From an uncultured Collinsella sp. (GTDB lineage: Bacteria > Actinomycetota > Coriobacteriia > Coriobacteriales > Coriobacteriaceae): 9,375 nucleotides of DNA. This document shows positions 1 to 5,784 of the stretch, piece by piece. How positions within the stretch are numbered: the stretch's first letter is position 1; every line of letters starts with the position of its first letter. The position numbers and the translations under genes were made by a program. Below the pieces are notes generated by a model, which saw nothing but the letters and a program-made list of their open reading frames with translations, did not search any database and was not told the DNA's origin. The DNA is taken from contig CABRWN010000077.1 of assembly GCA_902474645.1 (NCBI GenBank), forward strand, positions 1 through 9,375. The letters run 5' to 3'.

Positions 1-1174
1 TCTTCTCGGCCTCGGCAAGCTGGGCCGGAGTGAGCTTGCGATACTTAATGGCGCCAAAGACGACACAAGCCGCGCAGACGATCATGCCAGCGATGAACTT
101 CTGGTCAATCGTTGCACCAAACGGCGACGTCACGGCCTCAAACACAATGGGAGACAGTGCCATGCCAAAGTTGATGCCCGCCATGCCAATGGCGAGGTTA
201 AACGCACGTCCCTCGGGAGCAGAGTTGCCGGCGGCAAAATTGCCCTCCAGCGGTACGTATGTCTCCTTGCCAAGAGCGACGACAAAGCCCGCAACGCACA
301 GCACCATAAAGGCGGGTGCAACCAGCGTCAGGCCCAGGCCAACGAGCGTCACGCCCCACGCGATCGGCATCGACAGGTTCTTGAACTTGGCAAACAACGG
401 GCCCACCAAAAGGCCAGCCGCAATGCCGGCGACCGTCATGACGGTCGAAGCGAGGCCAGCCTCAACAGTGCCGCCAAAGCCGCGACCCACGACAAGCAGC
501 GAGACATTGGAGCTAAAGAGCTGGAACGTGAGTACGAACACAAAGCTCATGACCGTGATAATTGCGACCTCTTTGGGCATGTTGGCAAACACGTTGACCT
601 TACGCTTAGGCTCAAGATGGCCCTCGGGAAGGCAAACAGCCTCGATCACGATGAAAATGATCATGATGAAGTACGCCGCATAGCTATGGAACCACTCGGC
701 AGAACCCAAGATGCCGGAAACCATCGTCCAGATAATGCCGCCAAGTGCGACAAAAGTGGAGTAGATGCCCATGACAAACGAGCGCTGCTTTCCGCCAAAG
801 TAATCCGCGATAAGAGCGTCCGTTGAATTCTGCACGGCGCCGAGACCAAGGCCCATGACAGCAGAAGCCGCTAAGACCTGGCCGAGCGAGTCGTGGAACA
901 CCAGCACCGAGGCGCCTGCCAGCATCACGATAACGTGACCGACAAGCGTCGTCTTCTTCTTGGACACGCGAGAGGCAAGCTGTGAAGAGACGAGCATGGC
1001 GGACAGTGCCATCATCAACGGGATGATGCCGATGATCATCTGGACGGCAGCGATGTTTTCGTCGGGAAACGCCGCCGCGACAGAGGCCACGATGGGGACG
1101 GGCACCAACATGCCCATAATGCACATGGCGGCAGCATAAATGCCCACCAGGTACTTGATCTTGGTTTTATCCAT
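1..1174 (-). CDS. MFS transporter (12 predicted TM segments, 3' end cut by window edge)
   Basis: This frame is open from an ATG at 1174 to the left edge (391 codons), with the stop outside the window. I read about twelve hydrophobic segments, roughly residues 7-36, 44-67, 74-93, 96-124, 133-157, 161-182, then six more after a basic central loop (PKRKV). This is the 6+6 layout of major facilitator transporters in the cytoplasmic membrane. A basic SRVSKKKT loop after TM2 sits where the family has its conserved loop 2-3. The last residues seen (YRKLTPAQLAEAEK) are hydrophilic, so only a short tail is missing. The start is supported by AAGGA six bases upstream. It follows butyrate kinase by 74 bases and probably belongs to the same operon, although a possible weak terminator lies between. 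The substrate is unknown; a carboxylate or the pathway's substrate or product is a guess from context. Confidence 0.88.
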   Translation of the reverse strand, partial: MDKTKIKYLVGIYAAAMCIMGMLVPVPIVASVAAAFPDENIAAVQMIIGIIPLMMALSAMLVSSQLASRVSKKKTTLVGHVIVMLAGASVLVFHDSLGQVLAASAVMGLGLGAVQNSTDALIADYFGGKQRSFVMGIYSTFVALGGIIWTMVSGILGSAEWFHSYAAYFIMIIFIVIEAVCLPEGHLEPKRKVNVFANMPKEVAIITVMSFVFVLTFQLFSSNVSLLVVGRGFGGTVEAGLASTVMTVAGIAAGLLVGPLFAKFKNLSMPIAWGVTLVGLGLTLVAPAFMVLCVAGFVVALGKETYVPLEGNFAAGNSAPEGRAFNLAIGMAGINFGMALSPIVFEAVTSPFGATIDQKFIAGMIVCAACVVFGAIKYRKLTPAQLAEAEK

Positions 1175-1195
1175 GATCCATCCTTACACTTAGAG

Positions 1196-1235
1196 AAAAG
1201 GGCCGGAGCGGCCGGACGTCATCATCGGCCGCCCC
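1196..1235 (-). terminator. Possible weak terminator or intercistronic hairpin between butyrate kinase and MFS genes
   Basis: On the minus strand a 10-bp stem (GGGGCGGCCG with CGGCCGCTCC, one G-U pair, 11-base loop; 1205-1214 with 1226-1235) is followed by GGCCC and then only four T residues (1199-1196). The five-base gap and short T-run make it a poor intrinsic terminator. It could instead lower expression of the transporter or protect the upstream mRNA. Confidence 0.35.
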
Positions 1236-1248
1236 AAACACAGCACTA

Positions 1249-2361
1249 TCAGTCGTTGAATCCGGTGAACACGGGCTCTCCGCTGTACACGAGCGCTTCC
1301 TCGACACCATCGAGCACGCGACAGGCACCAGCGGCCATTGCCTCGACTTCAAACTCGCCGGGATAAGCCGATACGGGGGCGATCCAAGAGCAGCACTCCT
1401 CAATCGAGGCAACGAGCTCCTTGCTGTGGACCATGCCGCCTCCGAGCAAGATGCCGTCGACGTCGCCCTTCAGCACGCAAGCCATCTCGCCAATCCACTT
1501 GCAGATTTGGTAAACCATTGCATCCCAGGCGCGAGCTGCGGCCTTATCGCCCGCTGCAGCACGTTCGCACACCTCGATGGCATCGGAGGTACCCAAAAGG
1601 TCAACGAAGCCACCGGTCTTCATGCAATGGGCGCGGGCAACGTCGAGACCATGCTCTGCCGTATACTTCGCGACCTCGATCGCGGGAACCGATCCGCAGC
1701 GCGTCGGCGCCATGGGACCCTCGCCGCCAACGATGTCGTTGCCGTCCACCATCTTGCCCTTAAGATGAGCCGAGATAGAGATGCCGCCGCCGATATGGCA
1801 AACAATGAAGTTGCACTCATCATAGGGGCGGCCGAGCTTTGCCGCATGGCGGATGGCGGTCTCTTTGAGATTAAGGGCGTGCAGGTGCACGTTTCGATAC
1901 ACGCCCTTAATGCCCGTCATACGTGCGAGGTCGCACAGCTCGTCAGTATCGGGAGGATTCACCACAAAGGCGGGCTTGCCACATTTCACGGCAAATTCGT
2001 AGGCAATCTGGGGTCCCAGCTGCGCCGGGTGTTGAATGCCATTTGCGCCAACGCGAGCATGCTCGAGCATGACCTCATTGATGGCATACGTACCACCGGG
2101 CAGCGAAAGCAAGCCACCGCCGCGACCGACAAAAGCATTAAAGTCCTCGAGCTTTAGGCCCGCCTCCTCCAGTGCTCCAAGAATCAGATCGCAGCGATAC
2201 GGCATCTGAGCCGAAACCCCGTCGAACTGGGCAAGGTCCTTCGCATCGTGCGCAACGTTCTTACTGAGCCTGCACTCCTCGCCCTCAAAAACGCCCACCT
2301 TCGTGGAAGTGGAACCCGGGTTGATTACCAGGATGCGCCAGGGAGTCTTTTTATCGGACAT
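1249..2361 (-). CDS. buk: Butyrate kinase (acyl-phosphate to carboxylate plus ATP)
   Basis: This is a 370-residue protein of the acetate/butyrate kinase (ASKHA) family. It catalyses reversible phosphoryl transfer between butyryl-phosphate (or another short or branched acyl-phosphate) and ADP, in the cytoplasm. Visible family signatures are the N-terminal phosphate loop LVINPGSTSTK (residues 11-21), GRGGGLLSLPGGTYAIN (79-95), VCHIGGGISISAH (187-199), the adenosine motif DGILLGGGM (302-310) and the C-terminal YPGEFEVEAMAAGA (333-346), which resembles butyrate kinases more than acetate kinases. Length is close to the family's usual ~355. The ATG at 2361 has AAGGAGG eight bases upstream, inside the last codons of the phosphotransacylase gene, and only three bases separate the two genes, so they are probably translationally coupled. 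Butyrate specificity is a family assignment; isobutyrate, branched or longer acyl groups are equally possible here. Confidence 0.93.
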   Translation of the reverse strand: MSDKKTPWRILVINPGSTSTKVGVFEGEECRLSKNVAHDAKDLAQFDGVSAQMPYRCDLILGALEEAGLKLEDFNAFVGRGGGLLSLPGGTYAINEVMLEHARVGANGIQHPAQLGPQIAYEFAVKCGKPAFVVNPPDTDELCDLARMTGIKGVYRNVHLHALNLKETAIRHAAKLGRPYDECNFIVCHIGGGISISAHLKGKMVDGNDIVGGEGPMAPTRCGSVPAIEVAKYTAEHGLDVARAHCMKTGGFVDLLGTSDAIEVCERAAAGDKAAARAWDAMVYQICKWIGEMACVLKGDVDGILLGGGMVHSKELVASIEECCSWIAPVSAYPGEFEVEAMAAGACRVLDGVEEALVYSGEPVFTGFND

Positions 2362-2363
2362 AC

Positions 2364-2379
2364 CTTAAGCCTCCTTAAG
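2364..2379 (-). promoter_or_regulatory. Butyrate kinase ribosome binding site within a CTTAAG-GAGG-CTTAAG hairpin
   Basis: The Shine-Dalgarno AAGGAGG (2376-2370) lies between two copies of the self-complementary hexamer CTTAAG (2379-2374 and 2369-2364). In RNA these can form a 6-bp stem with GAGG as the loop. The second copy contains the UAA stop of the phosphotransacylase gene. A ribosome finishing that gene would open the hairpin, an arrangement suited to translational coupling. The coupling is inferred; the sequence arrangement is directly visible. Confidence 0.6.
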
Positions 2380-3372
2380 CGCCTGAGCGCGCATGCAGCT
2401 CATCACCACGTTGCCGACGATCTCATCGACGGGCGCAGAGCGCGAGCAATCGCACACGATCTTCTTGAAGCCCTGAAGCATGGGACCGTAAGCATTGGCG
2501 CCGGTCAGATTCTGGATGATCTTGACGCCGATATTGCCCACATTGATATCGGGCCAGATAACTACGTTGGCTTGGCCCGCAACAGCGGACTCACGATGCA
2601 CCTTCTTGGCCGCAACCTTGGGGTTAATCGCCGAATCAAACTGGAACTCGCCGTCGATGGCAAGGTCGGGACGGCGATCGTTGGCAATCTCGCGAGCGCG
2701 ACGCACCTTGTCGACAAGCTCATTGTCCATCGAGCCGTCAGTCGAATGCGAAAGCAGCGCGCAACGGATATCCCATCCGGTCAGCGAGCGCACCGTTTCG
2801 CTCGACGAAATCGCGATTGAGGCGAGCTCCTCGCTCGTAGGGTCGACGCAAACGGCGGAATCGCCAAAAGCCAAAAGGCCACCTTCGCCGCCGTTCCAGT
2901 TGGGAATGTCGGCGATACCGCACGAGCTCACGGTGTCCACCCCATCGGCAAGGCCGACGATGGTCTGTCCCGCTAGGATGATGTCGCCCGTGGCGTTATC
3001 GATGCCGGCGAACATAACGTCGACATCGCCGAGCACCTGCAAAATCAGGGCGCGCTCAAGCGGACGCGTCATACGGCGCGCAGCGCCCTTGGGCTTAAAC
3101 TTGCAATCCGGATGCGAAAGGTAGCGCTCGCAACAAGCGGCGTTCGCCTCCTCGTCGGTCACATCGACAATCTCGATACCGTCAAGGGAGATGCCGCGCT
3201 CATCGGCAAGCTCCTTGAGCTTACCGCCGTCGCCGACCAGCACACATTCGGCGAGACGCTCGGCAGCGATCTTTGCGACCGCCTGCATCATGGTCTCGTT
3301 TTCGCCCTCGGGAAAAGCAACGCGCATAGGCTTGGCGGCAGCCTGCTCGCGCAGGGTCTGCATCAGGTCCAT
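2365..3372 (-). CDS. Phosphate acyltransferase of the Pta/Ptb family (acyl-thioester to acyl-phosphate)
   Basis: This 335-residue phosphotransacylase exchanges the thiol of an acyl thioester (CoA, possibly ACP) with phosphate. It aligns from memory with the PTA_PTB family: RVAFPEGE near the N-terminus (17-24), TRPLERALI (102-110), LLSHSTDGS (206-214, matching the LSFSTKGS element of phosphotransacetylases), DGEFQFDSAI (240-249), and PDINVGNIGVKIIQNL (274-289) followed by YGPMLQGF (295-302). Length and motifs resemble single-domain phosphate acetyltransferases (~330) more than classical ~300-residue phosphate butyryltransferases. Placement directly before butyrate kinase nevertheless indicates that it supplies that kinase's acyl-phosphate. 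The start at 3372 is chosen for GGAG ten bases upstream; a Met at codon 4 lacks a ribosome site. It begins five bases after the carrier gene's stop. Acetyl versus butyryl or branched-acyl preference cannot be read from the sequence. Confidence 0.88.
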   Translation of the reverse strand: MDLMQTLREQAAAKPMRVAFPEGENETMMQAVAKIAAERLAECVLVGDGGKLKELADERGISLDGIEIVDVTDEEANAACCERYLSHPDCKFKPKGAARRMTRPLERALILQVLGDVDVMFAGIDNATGDIILAGQTIVGLADGVDTVSSCGIADIPNWNGGEGGLLAFGDSAVCVDPTSEELASIAISSSETVRSLTGWDIRCALLSHSTDGSMDNELVDKVRRAREIANDRRPDLAIDGEFQFDSAINPKVAAKKVHRESAVAGQANVVIWPDINVGNIGVKIIQNLTGANAYGPMLQGFKKIVCDCSRSAPVDEIVGNVVMSCMRAQALKEA

Positions 3373-3377
3373 GGCAG

Positions 3378-3611
3378 TTACTCCATCTCTTCGGCAGTAC
3401 GCTCGATAAGCTCGCCGATGGTCTTCATGACCATGACCTCGCGAACGGGAACCTCGGCATCGAGTTCGTTCTCGATCATGGAGGTCAGCGCGATCATCTT
3501 CATCGAGCCCTTGCCCAGGGTCTCAAACGTCGTCTCAGGGGTCACATCGCCGTCATAGTTGTAGGCGGACTTGGCAAAATCGCAGATCTGCTGAGTGAGT
3601 TCTTCGTTCAT
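3378..3611 (-). CDS. Small acyl carrier protein with variant GSM attachment motif
   Basis: This is a 77-residue acidic, four-helix-type carrier protein (PP-binding family) that would hold acyl groups on a 4'-phosphopantetheine arm. The attachment region reads TLGKGSMKMIALTSMIENEL (residues 31-50). Ser36 aligns with the modified serine, but the usual Asp-Ser-Leu is Gly-Ser-Met. The following helix II (IALTSMIENEL) and the later LIERTAEEME helix fit the fold. Translation probably starts at the ATG at 3611, with AAAGG nine bases upstream; an upstream in-frame ATG at 3647 would add twelve residues but lies inside a strong hairpin. The gene ends five bases before the phosphotransacylase. Its neighbours (thiolase, OB-fold protein, transacylase and a nearby PPTase) suggest a pathway-specific carrier rather than the housekeeping fatty-acid AcpP, which normally sits beside fab genes and keeps DSL. 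Confidence 0.85.
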   Translation of the reverse strand: MNEELTQQICDFAKSAYNYDGDVTPETTFETLGKGSMKMIALTSMIENELDAEVPVREVMVMKTIGELIERTAEEME

Positions 3612-3629
3612 GATGGTGCCTTTCAATCG

Positions 3630-3679
3630 AAAAAGAGGGGCGGCCACGGCGGGCTGGAGACATGGGTCCCGCCGTGGCC
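3630..3679 (-). terminator. Strong intra-operon hairpin (attenuator, partial terminator or processing site)
   Basis: A perfect 12-bp stem, GGCCACGGCGGG with CCCGCCGTGGCC (3668-3679 and 3642-3653, 14-base loop), is followed on the minus strand by GCCCCTC and five T residues (3634-3630). It lies between the OB-fold gene and the carrier gene. The seven-base gap before the T-run suggests partial rather than full termination. No convincing promoter follows it before the carrier gene, so it more likely tunes or separates expression of the two halves of the operon. Confidence 0.55.
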
Positions 3680-3715
3680 TAAGAGAGGAATCGAATTGTT
3701 AAAAGGGTTGAAAGC

Positions 3716-4138
3716 CTAGTCGTCAAGCTCGAACGTAAGCTCCTTGTAGCCAGGACGGTCGATGACCTTGGCGTGGACGCCCACGGTCTGGCCCGCCATG
3801 AGCTTGGCGCGAATCTCGGGGGCCTTCTTCTTGGTAATGCCGTAGATGACGTAGGTGTACTGAGAACCCTCGTCGATATCGACGGCGCCGTAGGCGTACT
3901 TGCCATACTCCTTGAGGTAGGGCTTGTCGTTCTGCGGACCAGGCAAGGTAAAATCGATCAGATGGCCGTGACCGGAAACCTGGACCCAATCGGTCTTGTG
4001 ATAGCCGCAGGCATTGCAGGCAAGGTGGGGCGGAAACTCGACGGCTCCGCACTCGGGGCACTGGCGCGCCCAATAGATGCCCTCTTCAAGACCCGTGTAG
4101 AACTTCTTGACCACGGGCTCCATATCTTTGAGTTGCAT
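3716..4138 (-). CDS. Zinc-ribbon / OB-fold (DUF35-type) partner protein of the thiolase
   Basis: This is a 140-residue protein. The N-terminal part carries a rubredoxin-like zinc ribbon with Cys27, Cys30, Cys41 and Cys44 (CPECG, CNACG), preceded by the helix typical of this family (VVKKFYTGLEEGIYWARQ). A beta-rich OB-fold follows from about residue 50 (WVQVSGHGHLIDFTLP ... YGAVDID ... VHAKVIDRPGYKELTFELDD). In the family, such proteins form complexes with thiolase-fold enzymes: archaeal thiolase/HMG-CoA synthase, PhlB with PhlA/PhlC, and ChsH2 with the aldolase Ltp2. There they bridge subunits or hold the CoA or acyl arm. The neighbouring upstream gene here is exactly such a thiolase, 38 bases away. 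The start is set by AAGGAG seven bases before the ATG. All four zinc cysteines are intact, so the protein looks functional. Confidence 0.88.
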   Translation of the reverse strand: MQLKDMEPVVKKFYTGLEEGIYWARQCPECGAVEFPPHLACNACGYHKTDWVQVSGHGHLIDFTLPGPQNDKPYLKEYGKYAYGAVDIDEGSQYTYVIYGITKKKAPEIRAKLMAGQTVGVHAKVIDRPGYKELTFELDD

Positions 4139-4176
4139 GAGAATACTCCTTATGGGAAATCGAAAACCGCGGTCGC

Positions 4177-5442
4177 TTAGGCGACGGTACGAAGAATCTG
4201 GCAGCGCACGTTCTGAGAACCGCCAAAACCGCGCAGGAACGCCGTCTCGGGAACCTTCTTCATCTGGGTAGCACCGGCGACGCCACGCATCTGCTTGACG
4301 ACCTCAACGATATCGGCGATGCCGGATGCGCCATGGGCGTGACCGAAGTTGCAACGACCACCGTGCGGGTTGATGGGCTTATCGCCGTCAAAAGCGGTGC
4401 GACCATCGATCGCGTACTTCCAAGCCTCGCCGCGCGGAATATAGCCGCACTCCTCAGCCGAGACGATCTCTGAAGCAAGGAAGAAGTCATTGCACATAAA
4501 CAGGTCGATCTCGTCGGGGCTCACGCCGGTAAGGTCGTAGACCTGCTTGGCGGCAAGCTCGGTAGCCCAGTGCTCGTTGTGAAGCAGGCCGGCCTCGACC
4601 GCAGAAGCGCCCGTACCCAGAACCTCAATAGGCGCATACGGCACGCCCATGGCCTTGGCCTTCTCCGTGGGCATCACGACAACAGCTGCGGCACCGTCGC
4701 ATTTCTTCTCAAAGCCGGTAACACGCAGGTACTGCGTAACGCGCGGGTTATACATGCTCTTGAGATACTCGTCGGCGGTATCGAACCCGGCTGCCTTCGC
4801 GTCCTCCTCGACCGTAGTCTCGTACCAGGCAAGGGGATTCAGGACGGCACCGCGGCGAAGGCTCTTGGTAAGGCCGTTCAGGGCGTCATCAATCTGATCG
4901 GCGGCAAGGTCGTACTGCATCGAATACTCGTTGATCCAGTTGTCGAACGACACGCCAAAGGCACCATCGAGCGGGCGACCATACGCGCGGTCATAGATCT
5001 TATCGAGCGAGGGAATCATGACGTCGAGCGTAAAGTCCTGACGAATATGGGAGGGCATATGCTCGACGGGAAGAGTCGAAGCCAAATCGCAGGCACCCGT
5101 AAGGACAACGTCGTAAGCACCGGAAGCAACCGCCATCACGGCCTGCTCAAGGGCGACATAACCCGTGCAGCAAGCCTCGGAATGATGGACGGAGCCCTTG
5201 GCACGAACGCCAAACCAATCGGCAACCTGCATGTTGGGGGTAATGCAATCGCCAACGAGATACGGATTGGCGCTGCCGTGATAGAAAAAGTCGATATCGC
5301 GGGGCTCAAGACCGGCATCGGCAATTGCCTCGAGGGCCGCATAGCCAAACGCCTCGCCCTCGCCAATACCCTGGGTCTCGGGATGCTCCTCAAAATCCTT
5401 GAACGGGGTGCAGCCCACGCCTACAATCGAGACGCTGCGCAT
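4177..5442 (-). CDS. Thiolase-superfamily enzyme, SCP2/Ltp-like (C-C bond forming or cleaving)
   Basis: This is a 421-residue thiolase-fold protein. Visible features are the N-terminal VSIVGVGCTPF, the nucleophile region SEACCTGYVALEQA (residues 88-101; Cys91 aligns with the acylated cysteine), a CNDFF element (317-321) and NPHGG plus GHAHGASGIAD (358-377) with the catalytic-type His368. The second catalytic Cys of biosynthetic thiolases (Cys-x-Gly) is not present: the equivalent stretch reads LRGFGGSQ (403-410). This, together with the OB-fold partner gene next door, places it with SCP-x/archaeal-type thiolases, PhlC-like acyltransferases or Ltp2-like aldolases rather than classical acetoacetyl-CoA thiolase. 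I choose the ATG at 5442 (GGA six bases upstream, homologues start MRxVxIVGVG); an in-frame GTG at 5463 would add seven residues. It is first in the operon that continues with the OB-fold, carrier, transacylase and kinase genes. Substrate and direction are unknown. Confidence 0.87.
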   Translation of the reverse strand: MRSVSIVGVGCTPFKDFEEHPETQGIGEGEAFGYAALEAIADAGLEPRDIDFFYHGSANPYLVGDCITPNMQVADWFGVRAKGSVHHSEACCTGYVALEQAVMAVASGAYDVVLTGACDLASTLPVEHMPSHIRQDFTLDVMIPSLDKIYDRAYGRPLDGAFGVSFDNWINEYSMQYDLAADQIDDALNGLTKSLRRGAVLNPLAWYETTVEEDAKAAGFDTADEYLKSMYNPRVTQYLRVTGFEKKCDGAAAVVVMPTEKAKAMGVPYAPIEVLGTGASAVEAGLLHNEHWATELAAKQVYDLTGVSPDEIDLFMCNDFFLASEIVSAEECGYIPRGEAWKYAIDGRTAFDGDKPINPHGGRCNFGHAHGASGIADIVEVVKQMRGVAGATQMKKVPETAFLRGFGGSQNVRCQILRTVA

Positions 5443-5515
5443 GTTCTTTCCGAGCGTAACCACTGAATATCACATCCTAATCATGTGAAGGTGTACGGAG
5501 TGATGGCGCAGTCCG

Positions 5516-5553
5516 GCCGCGAGCGAAGGTGAGAGAGCGCTCGCGGCTTTTCT
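5516..5553 (+). terminator. Terminator-like hairpin facing against the operon, or 5'-leader stem
   Basis: A perfect 10-bp stem GCCGCGAGCG/CGCTCGCGGC (5516-5525 with 5538-5547, 12-base loop) is followed on the plus strand by TTTTCT, the form of an intrinsic terminator for plus-strand transcription. No plus-strand gene is present to need it. Read in the operon's direction it is a stable stem about 75-110 bases before the thiolase start, with no T-run after it, so it may be a leader structure or a barrier to antisense transcription. Confidence 0.5.
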
Positions 5554-5557
5554 GTGC

Positions 5558-5629
5558 CGTCACACGTTGAACTACTGCAGTGGTTCTTTTGAACGTAGCT
5601 TTAGTTTATGAGGGGTTAAACGTGACACG
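5558..5629. repeat. Inverted pair of related 15-bp sites, GTTnAACGTGnnACG
   Basis: The plus strand at 5615-5629 reads GTTAAACGTGACACG. The minus strand at 5572-5558 reads GTTCAACGTGTGACG. They match at 12 of 15 positions and face each other across 42 bases. Between them lies the smaller inverted repeat GTTC-TTTT-GAAC (5583-5594). The arrangement resembles paired binding sites of a dimeric regulator in a promoter region. Assignment to the adjacent TetR protein is only a guess. Confidence 0.4.
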
Positions 5630-5638
5630 TGAGACAAA

Positions 5639-5679
5639 TAGCCCCGATGTGTCCCATCATATGGGACATATCGGGGCTA
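5639..5679. promoter_or_regulatory. 41-bp near-perfect palindrome (candidate operator, or terminator of the TetR gene)
   Basis: The two 19-base arms flank a 3-base centre (CAT, 5658-5660) and contain a single G/T mismatch (5649 with 5669). The outer part is TAGCCCCGAT/ATCGGGGCTA and the inner part is TGTCCCAT-cat-ATGGGACA. The inner 19 bp has the size and symmetry of TetR-family operators. The whole could also fold as an RNA hairpin ending the TetR transcript, 105 bases past its stop, but only TTTGTC follows it on the minus strand, a weak T-run. Confidence 0.6.
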
Positions 5680-5784
5680 GGCGTTCCAAATAGCAGATAA
5701 ACGGAATCGTATTATTTGAGCTAATGATCAGAGATATCTAAAACTCGCCCTGAATACAACCGTTTATCCCCAAATATCGACCGC

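Larger units (their letters stand above)
5443..5784. other. Structured intergenic region before the thiolase operon
   Basis: No gene is visible in these 342 bases. The stretch should contain the 3' end of the TetR transcript, the promoter of the thiolase operon and its leader. It holds a 41-bp near-perfect palindrome (5639-5679), an inverted pair of 15-bp related sequences (5558-5572 and 5615-5629), a short GTTC-TTTT-GAAC inverted repeat (5583-5594) and a 10-bp GC-rich hairpin (5516-5547). I could not find a convincing minus-strand -35/-10 pair. The part nearest the TetR stop (5680-5784) is AT-rich and shows no clear feature. Confidence 0.6.

Noticed and set aside
3612..3647. Upstream ATG (3647) as the start of the ACP gene
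   Set aside because: It would place coding sequence in the strong hairpin and lacks a ribosome site; the ATG at 3611 has AAAGG at proper spacing and gives a typical ACP N-terminus.
1249..5442. A complete butyrate synthesis pathway
   Set aside because: No hydroxybutyryl-CoA dehydrogenase, crotonase or butyryl-CoA dehydrogenase is present, and the thiolase is not of the classical type.
4570..5466. Long plus-strand open frame (298 codons) opposite the thiolase gene
   Set aside because: It is the shadow of a well-supported thiolase frame in high-GC DNA; its translation shows no recognisable domain. The same applies to plus-strand open frames at 30-683, 1426-2157, 2248-2820 and 2495-3124.
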